Of a stretch of DNA of 64,000 bases, positions 57,245-64,000 are shown piece by piece. The notes beneath the pieces were generated by a model. The model saw only the letters and a program-made list of their open reading frames with translations, was not told the origin of the DNA and searched no databases. Location: NCBI GenBank assembly GCA_037176705.1, contig CM073887.1, positions 23,687,501 to 23,751,500 of the forward strand, written 5' to 3'. How positions within the stretch are numbered: position 1 is the stretch's first letter; every line of letters begins with the position of its first letter. Both the position numbers and the translations under genes were made by a program. Source of the stretch: Molossus alvarezi. Lineage: Eukaryota; Chordata; Mammalia; Chiroptera; Molossidae.

Positions 57245-57470
57245 CCTGGCTGGTGTGGCTCAGTGGTTGAGCAGCGGCCCATGCACCAAGAGGTCACCAG
57301 TTGGATTCCCAGTCAGGACACATGCCCAGGTTGTGGGCCAAATCACCAGTGGGGGGCATGCAGGAGGCAGCCAGTCTGTGTTCTCTCTCATCGATGTTTC
57401 TCTCTCTCTTTCCCTCTCCCTTCTTTTCTCTCTTAAATCAATAAAGGAAAAAAAATTATTAAAAAAAAAA
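57245..57470 (+). mobile_element. Ves SINE (AAATCAATAAA-tail type) in Tigger-like element
   Basis: 'ggctggtgtggctcagtggt', 'ccatgcaccaagaggtcacc', 'ggacacatgcccaggttgtg', 'gcatgcaggaggcagccagt', tail 'ctcttaaatcaataaaggaa' plus A run. Flanks aaagtgatatctg (57231-57243) and aaagttatatcta (57471-57483) lie in Tigger sequence. Confidence 0.95.
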
Positions 57471-57545
57471 AAAGTTATATCTAGGTTTTCCACTGAGCCA
57501 GGTGGGTGGGCGCCCCTTACCTCATGGTGTTCTAGGGTCAGGCTG

Positions 57546-58561
57546 CATGTGGAGAGAGGGCCTGCCTCAGTACATTGGCTCACATTCGGCACCTAATGAG
57601 TGCTAACTGCCCTTGACAGTTAATGTTGAAATGTCTTCCTCCATTGCACTCCCACGGCCTAGAGCAGTGTGCTGGGAGGCCCTGGGCCAGCATCCGAGGC
57701 CACCAGGCCCAGGGCTGGGTGGAAAAGGTTGGTGGTGAGGGAAGGAGCCCCCAGCCTGTGCGCCCTGCTGGGCCTGCAAGAAAAGTTCTGATGCTGCCCC
57801 AAAAGGAGCTGACGGTCCAATTGCTGAGTTACAGAAGGGACAGCTTTCCTGGTGGTGATATGGAGACGGCAGGGGTGAGGGACCCAGGCAGCCGTGATGT
57901 TAATGCATTGAAGGCGGGTTTCCCTCAGAAAGCTCTGAGGAGCGCGGGGTGGAGACTGGAAAGTTGGAGCTGGAGCTTAAAATGAAAGAAGAGAGAATGT
58001 GCTCTGGGTTTGGAAACAGCTTGGGCCAAAGTATCAAGGTGGCCGTGGACAACAAGCCCGGTCCTGGGAACTGTGCCTGGGGCATCTCCTCCCTTTTACT
58101 CCTATATGACAATCCCCTGATTCGGTGACACCCATGACTAACTGGGTCACTCATTCCACTGAATATTTAGTGTGCCCAGCACTGTCCAGCACTAAACCAA
58201 AGCCCTTCCCTTCGCGGTCTTTCATGATAATGGAAGAGGTTGTTCTTCAGACGAAGCCTGATTGGCCAACAGCTTTGAGAGGAAACACACACACACAGTG
58301 TTCACTGCATTAAACATAAATAATGAGATCCAAAGTGAGATCAAAGTGCATCCCACTTTCAGAACCATTAAATGTGGGAGGAAATGTGCCTCTGAGATCT
58401 GAAGAATTATAATAATATAATTTATAGTAAAATAATCATAATGACGTAGAGTAAAAGGTACAGTGTAGTAATATAATGATAAAGGGAGTTTAATTTTAAT
58501 TACAACTCACCTGGTTGCAAAGAAGAGAAACTCCATCACATGTAAAAAGAACACAGGGCAG
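57546..58561. other. Unassigned sequence
   Basis: A possible short L2 tail on the minus strand at about 58145-58235 ('ccactgaatatttagtgtgc'). Otherwise nothing is recognised. Confidence 0.4.
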
Positions 58562-58790
58562 CCCTGGCTGGTTTGGCTCAGTGGTTAGAGGGTCAGCCCT
58601 CGGACCAAAGTGTCATTGGTTTGATTCCGGTCAAGGGTGTGGTACCCCAATTTTGGGTTCAATCCCTAGCCCTAGTTGGAGTCATACAGGAGGCAGCCAA
58701 TATATGTGTCTCTCTCACATCGATGTTTTTTTCTTCCTTCCTCCCTCCCTCCCACTCTACCTAAAAAATAAATCAATGGAAACATATCCC
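58562..58790 (+). mobile_element. Ves SINE, intermediate tail
   Basis: 'ccctggctggtttggctcag', 'gtttgattccggtcaagggt', an extra 'gtggtaccccaattttgggt' in the middle, 'ggaggcagccaatatatgtg', tail 'aataaatcaatggaaacata' then 'tccc'. It has the CAATGGAAA motif but not the CGGGTGAGGAT end. No clear flanking duplication. Confidence 0.92.
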
Positions 58791-60084
58791 ACTGTATAAA
58801 TAGTGATGCAGCAGATGTTCCATTTGTAAAAGCATTGAGGGTGCCCATTTAGCGATGGGACTCGGAGAGAGGATACCCAAGGTGACCAATGTGGGAGAGT
58901 CTTGGGAGTTTCATCTCAGAGAAAACCACTTTATCTATTTGAGCCAAGGAAAGTATATTAGGTTTAGGTTTGGTAAGCAGAGAAGAGAAACCCACACAAG
59001 AAAGGGGACAAGCGGGGATTTACAGTGGTCAAATTCATAGGCAAGGAATCTTACCAGAGTAAGATTACCAGTAAATTCCTACTCTCAGTTTCCTCATCTA
59101 GATAAAAAAGCTCTCAGGGAGGACGGTAGGGAAGAATATTTGAGACAACAGGTATAAGGTACCAGGGGTTGTCTGCAACAGTAGGCGCTTAATAAATGGT
59201 AGTGTCTTTAGATTTGCGTGCACAGAAATGCAGTGCCCGGCCCAGGGCACTGTTCAGTCCAGAAGCTCAGACACTCCTTCCTCCCCTTTTCCAATCCTTG
59301 GGGATGTGGTCCTCCAATTCCAGAGGGCGTAGAGTCAACCCCACTCCCAGGGATTCTGATTTTGGTAGGCCTCGGGTGCACCCAGGGACTGCGTTTTCTT
59401 GCCATGGAATTTGGGGCCGGTGGTTGAAGGGCTGAGTTTTGAGAAATACTACAGAAGGGGAAGCGCCATCTCTCAGGCTGACTTTTCTCATCGACACAAT
59501 CATCTTCTTACACAGTGGTCAACTCTGGGCTCCTAGGAATACAGCTTCTCTTGTTACTTTTTATGTGGTGTTTCCAGGGTGGTGGGGGGTGGGAAGGGAG
59601 TTGTGGGAGGAGGGTGAGGTGATGGTGGGGTCACTTGGTCGTAAAAGCTTATTTGGAGCATCCACAAGCCCCATGATGGCTTCTCCTTTCACACTCGTTA
59701 GAAAACAAGCTCACCATTTGGACAGCGTCTGTGGTTGTCGCTGGGACCAGAATGTGCAGACCAGTTGGAGACACGGAAGCTCTATTAATAGTGGGGCTGG
59801 GTGAGGCCAGGCTTAGGTGTGAAATGCTTCTTCAGGGAGCTGACAGGTCCTTTGAGAGCCCAGGTCATCTCAGACTTCTAGTCATCTTGGCTGCCACCTT
59901 AAGTGTGACCTCTGGTGCCCTGGGTGAAGCAAGGACCTGGCCACAGGTGACCCAAGGGCAGCCCTTCCCGAAGCCTTTCCTTCTCACGCACAAGACACAG
60001 AGTAGGCCCTCGGTCCTCTGTACCGAATATCGATTGGATTTTTTTCCTGATTGCAGAAAAAAAAAATGCAATCATCATAAAAAG
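58791..60084. other. Unassigned sequence with MIR fragment
   Basis: Besides the MIR fragment at 59070-59205, the section 59300-59445 ends 'gttttgagaaatactacaga', which faintly resembles a MER20/MER58-type hAT end; not enough to call. Confidence 0.4.
59070..59205 (+). repeat. MIR fragment
   Basis: Sense 3' half: 'ctctcagtttcctcatctag', 'aacagtaggcgcttaataaa', 'tggtag'. Confidence 0.7.
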
Positions 60085-60430
60085 TGTTTTTTTGGAAGAT
60101 AGAGAAAGGCACAAAAGAAAAAGAAAAAGCCACCTGTAATTCTATCATCCTAAAATAACCACTCACATTTTAAAGTAACACGCTACTAGTTTTTCCGGTG
60201 CATATATTTGCATAAACTTGCATATATCCCATTTGGATTTTACCTCGTTCCCCTGCACTGTAACTCGCTTGCTTCACTTAACAGTGTATGATCCCCGCAT
60301 CATCAACCGGTCTCCATCCTCACATCTTTGACAGCTGATCACGCTCTAGCATATGGGCATACAACAATTTAGTCTGGGCATTTAGGTTTTACCTATTTTT
60401 ATTTGTTTTATTTTGCTATTATCGATCTTA
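60085..60430 (-). repeat. Old L1 3'-end relic
   Basis: Antisense old L1 tail: 'gccacctgtaattctatcat', 'ttgcttcacttaacagtgta', 'gggcatttaggttttaccta', 'ttttgctattatcgatctta'. Same type as 39005-39405. Confidence 0.5.
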
Positions 60431-61254
60431 TTTCATGTCAGTGATGGCTTTCCTTAAGATGGATCATGAAAAGCTAAATTCTTAGATCCCGGGGTTTTTT
60501 GTTTATTTGTTTTAGACATCTATCACCGCAGTGTAGATATTCAAGAAGATATTAAAGACGTTGTAGACAAGGAAGAAGGTGTGATGAAGGCCAGGAATCC
60601 ACACCAGGCTTCCGGGTGTGGGCAAGGCGGTCAAACTGAGGGATGTCTAACCGTAGCTCAAGTCTGGACACCACACAGGGGCATCTGGCCAAGCTGGGGA
60701 TGTTAGGAGGATGCCCTTCTCCCTGTTCCCTGTCAGAAAGCCCTAAGGGCCCCTTCATGACCCACTGAAGACTTCTCTTCTGGCTGTGCTCAACCCATTT
60801 TAGGGATTCTATGCAAATCTCTTTCTGGCCCACAGCAATTATTTCTGAAAACCAGACTTTTGACAGAAGTACATTTAACTTTTTTAAAAATAGCATTTTT
60901 AGTGCATGCTATTATCATTGTTACTTATTCAAATATGTTGACGGGGGAGTAGGTGGAAGGGTGATGTTTGCATTGGCATGGCAACCGGTGACTGAATTCC
61001 CCTCACCACCGGCTTGGCTCCTCTGACTCACATACGGCCAGAAATGGGGTTTCTCCGCCTGTGTGTCATTGGCGTGTGGCAGGGAAGCGGTCACCCACTC
61101 CTGGTCTCACCATCTTCTCTTCCATTTGTACTTGCAGGTTGGGCCACCGTCGGGGCTAATCAGTTCAGCAAGTTGACTTCCCAGCCTGTGAAGTCCACTT
61201 TCTTTTGATCTAGTTACCTCTTTTTGGCTGTGCAACATGCTAATTATTACAAAA
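60431..61254. other. Unassigned sequence
   Basis: No gene or repeat recognised. Confidence 0.4.
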
Positions 61255-61502
61255 GCTAGTATTTACTGAAACCTTACTGTGATCCTGGGGACTCACTAAG
61301 GTGTTTCACATATGTTATTTCTTTTCATCCTTGAAGAAACCCTAGGATTCGGGAACTGTCCTTTACCGTCCTTTCTTAAACCGATGAGGAAACTGAGGCG
61401 GAGAGCAGATGGCCTGCTGAAGGAGGCCCAGTTCACAAGAAGAGGATCTGAACCTGAGAAGTTGGACTCCGAGGCCGAGGGTCTAACCACTACCCCACCC
61501 TG
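61255..61502 (-). repeat. MIR element
   Basis: Antisense: 'aggtgtttcacatatgttat', 'aaccgatgaggaaactgagg', 'gcccagttcacaagaagagg', 'atctgaacctgagaagttgg', 'gagggtctaaccactacccc'. Nearly complete. Confidence 0.82.
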
Positions 61503-63071
61503 GCAGCTGGGGGGCGGGTCTCCTCCTTCTGCTCTGGGGAGCTGGGATTGGATGAACCGGTCCACGGGCCAGCACAAGCTTTCCTTTCATGCTGGAAGCC
61601 TGGAACAATGCCCTCTCAGACTTCCGAGGCTGGAAAGTGTGAGCAAATCTGTCTGTGCTCGTGTAAAAGTTCAAACCCTGGGAATTAACCAAGATTTTCC
61701 TCTCCCTTGTCTGAGTCACTGATGGTGCTTGAACCTCACCGGCTCTCAGCTCCTGCATCCAAAACACATGCACTCTGCAAGCTGGCTCCCGTGAGGGGTG
61801 GGACGGGGGCGAGGGTCGGCCTCTGTAAAGGCCCTTTGCACGGGCCCGGCCAACAGTAGGTGCTCAATAAGGCTTCCTTCCTTCCACCTCTTGTAGGACT
61901 TCCGAGAGTAGCCTGTCCCCATCATTGAGATCTGGACTGTGGTCATGTCCGGCATCTGCACGCTTGTCCTGAGAGCAGAGGGCAGAGGACAGAGCTGACC
62001 CTCCTCTTTGGAGGGCTTCCACGCAGGCCCCGTCGGGACCCATGGTGCTTGGATCCCGGCCTGGTCCTCTGGTGAGTCACGGGGCAGGAATGTTCATGTT
62101 TGGGTCTATGCAGTTCCATCACACGACAAGTCTTTTTTATAGTAACCCAGTCACACCCCCCATCCCCCAGGAAAGCACTAGGAAAGTTAAACTGGGCAGG
62201 TAAGGCAGACGATCTCACCTCTTAATAGGGTACTTATGTTTGAAACATTAGTTTATGGAGAACAGTGGGACTAACACAGAGAAAACAAGAGTTTTTAAAT
62301 CTATCCTGAGGAGTCTGTAAGTAGTGGACATTCGTAGGTTTGCCCTGCCAGCTTCCAGGCCCCCTTCTGGTGGCAGAACTTGTGTTTTGCTTGGAGAAAC
62401 TGTCTCTCCGCCACTCGCTGGCCACAGGTGCAGGCGGGTCGCCCACGTGCTGAGCTTTGAGGGTGGGCACCTGGCTCAGGCCTGGACTGGCCACCTGTTC
62501 CATCTGCCTGGCCGCAGGCCTTGGTCCCAGGACTTCCTGCTAATTCTCTCGGTGAAGACATTCTCGCTTCACCTGAGTGGCTACGCTGCTAAGTTACAAG
62601 CTTGGATCTTCTGGGGGCCACCCGATAAAGAAAGTCTGACTGGGAAAGAAGTCAGCTGGAAGATGGAGTTAGGAGACCGAGTCTTGACATGGAATGGTCT
62701 CCTAGAAGGAGCCGCGCCTCAGGGCCGCTACTTTTGGACTCCCCAGCTGAAGGAGGTAAAGAATTCTCGCCTCTTATTGTTGCATAAACCGGTTTGAATT
62801 GGGTTTCCTGACCCTTGTTCCTAAGAGTGTTTGAGTCGTGATTTACCTTAGTTCCTGATGGTAAATAGGGTACCCAAAGGAGGGTGGTGGTATTCTCCTC
62901 TTCCCAAAGTTTAAGTGGAAATAAGTACAACAGAAGGGGACACACACATACACAAACACGTGCGTGTGTGCATATGTATATTTCCCCATCTATCTAAGGG
63001 TTTCCAGACCAGTCTGAGAGTTCACATGGTTATGTGGGAACCTGCCCACAGACTGATGCATTTTCCTTCTT
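61503..63071. other. Unassigned sequence with small features
   Basis: A MIR/L2-like tail piece 'aacagtaggtgctcaataag' lies at 61852-61871, and a CA/TG tract at 62940-62981. The 157-codon frame at 62324-62797 shows no domain. Confidence 0.4.
62940..62981. repeat. (CA)n-(TG)n quasi-palindrome
   Basis: CA units ('acacacacatacacaaacac') run directly into TG units ('gtgcgtgtgtgcatatgtat'), so the strand can fold back on itself around 'cacgtgcg'. Confidence 0.85.
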
Positions 63072-63089
63072 GAAAGAAAACCATGTGTG

Positions 63090-63337
63090 CCCTGGCCAGT
63101 TTGGCTCAGCAGTTAGAGCGTCGGCCTGCAGTCCGGAGAGACCCGGGTTCGGTTCCCGCTAAGGGCGCGTACCTCGGTTGCAGTTTGTCCCCGGCCCTGG
63201 TTGGTCGTGCGGGTGGCAGCCACTCAATGTGTCCCTTCACGTCAATGTTCCTCACTATCTCTCCCTTCCTCTCTCTCCCTCCCACTCTATCTGTACAAAA
63301 AATGGAAAAATATCCTCGGGTGAGGATAAAAAAAAAA
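63090..63337 (+). mobile_element. Ves SINE, young-looking
   Basis: 'ccctggccagtttggctcag', 'cagttagagcgtcggcctgc', 'gacccgggttcggttcccgc', 'taagggcgcgtacctcggtt', 'ctctatctgtacaaaaaatg', tail 'tatcctcgggtgaggataaa'. Perfect 18-bp flanks gaaagaaaaccatgtgtg at 63072-63089 and 63338-63355. Confidence 0.98.
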
Positions 63338-63355
63338 GAAAGAAAACCATGTGTG

Positions 63356-64000
63356 TGGGGATCAACAAATATATGTAAATGAAGCCTCACACTGGGAGCC
63401 TGTAAATGTGGGTATTTTAATTTCCCTTGATATGGACAGATACAGCCTTGACAAGTTTCTTGGGTCTTTTGTCATCTGCCATTTACCAAGAGTGGGAAGT
63501 TAGGCAGCAGCAGCCTCGTCAGGGGGAGGCCAGAACGTGTTAGCACCAGCCGCCCCCAAAATGCATAGATGCACCCGAAAAGCTACTTAAAAAAATGTAA
63601 AAAGAAAGGTCCAAATTGTGAAATTACATCTCGTTCTTCTGCTTGATCTAAAGGGCAGCCACTTGGTTGCTATTGTGTTCTTGAAATGTTCTGTAAGGAA
63701 AGTTTATGGCACTGGGAACTTAACTGTGGCCTGTTCCGAAGGTTTTGCCTTTTGCAGGAAATTACACTTGAGCTTTCCGAGCCCTGTTTTCCACGGTTGC
63801 CCAGTTCGGCTGGGCCAACCGTGTTGCTCCTCGATCGTTGCTTCTTACTGGCAGTGCGGGGCCCAAGTCTGAGGACAGCCATGCGCAGCTCGGCTCTGGC
63901 CTTCATGCTGTGCAATCATGACGTGTTCACTGCTTCTTTTTGAGCCTTGGTTTTTCCTACATGTAAAGTTTCATACATGATATTTCAGAGCTTTGTGGTA
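63356..64000. other. Unassigned sequence
   Basis: No gene or repeat recognised up to the window end. Confidence 0.4.

Larger units (their letters stand above)
56914..57545 (+). mobile_element. Tigger-like (pogo) DNA transposon, split by a Ves SINE
   Basis: Left end 'cagctgaccctgaacaacgt' and right end, reversed, 'cagcctgaccctagaacacc' are inverted repeats. Internal text 'gtgtgaactgcgctggtcca', 'aggaccgactgtagttaagt', 'gggcgccccttacctcatgg' fits a non-autonomous Tigger. TA precedes the left end; CA follows the right end (expected TA). A 25-bp direct repeat lies inside at 57060-57084 and 57106-57130. No transposase frame remains. Confidence 0.75.

Noticed and set aside
59300..59445. MER20/MER58-type hAT copy
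   Set aside because: Only the end 'gttttgagaaatact' and 'gattctgattttggtaggcc' match loosely; no inverted-repeat pair or 8-bp duplication was found.
1..64000. CRISPR array, phage or bacterial defence system
   Set aside because: The direct repeats are dispersed SINE copies and target duplications; the sequence is clearly mammalian.

Overview
This 64 kb window looks like non-coding DNA from the nuclear genome of a bat. The main evidence is at least twenty tRNA-derived SINEs of the Ves type. Their heads begin CCCTGGCCGGTTTGGCTCAG, and their tails carry either TATCCTCGGGTGAGGAT or CTCTAAAAATCAAT. Many are flanked by clear target-site duplications (TSDs). Ves SINEs are characteristic of yangochiropteran bats; I cannot place the family. 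The background is typically mammalian: old MIR and L2 relics, L1 of several ages, hAT and Tigger DNA transposons, and LTR relics. I see no intact protein-coding gene, no rRNA, no free-standing functional tRNA, no CRISPR array and no bacterial-style operon. All repeat names are assigned from memory of consensus sequences, not from a database search.

Layout. 1-10 kb: L2 and L1 relics, Ves SINEs, an LTR-like element, MIRs and an L1M 3' end split by a SINE. 10-20 kb: an MER5A hAT copy with its 8-bp TSD, an 82-nt head-only SINE, L1M pieces, a MIR, and long unassigned stretches. 20-26 kb: an ERVL-type LTR, an L1 3' fragment and a SINE. 26-31 kb: the densest area. A hAT element is split by a 1.8 kb L1 and two SINEs. 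It is followed by an L1 with an inverted 5' part and three same-strand SINEs. 31-37 kb: two L2 stretches, an opposed L2, and a young L1 3' end inside an old L1 endonuclease-region relic. 37-52 kb: mostly unique sequence with SINEs, MIRs, an LTR-like element and a terminal-inverted-repeat element. 52.4-54.0 kb: an intronless, frameshifted KRAB zinc-finger pseudogene on the minus strand. 54-64 kb: a 1.55 kb L1, a Tigger-like element split by a SINE, MIR and L1 relics, and three further SINEs.

No set of genes works together here; the content is a record of successive insertions. I found no new biological system. The most original signal is a possible 'mini-Ves' SINE. Two independent insertions, each with its own TSD, consist only of the ~82-nt tRNA-like head joined to poly(A) at the same nucleotide. 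They share differences from the full-length copies. Also worth checking are a triplicated target site around two neighbouring SINEs, the nested hAT/L1/SINE history, and an unnamed element with inverted ends at 51.7-52.0 kb.
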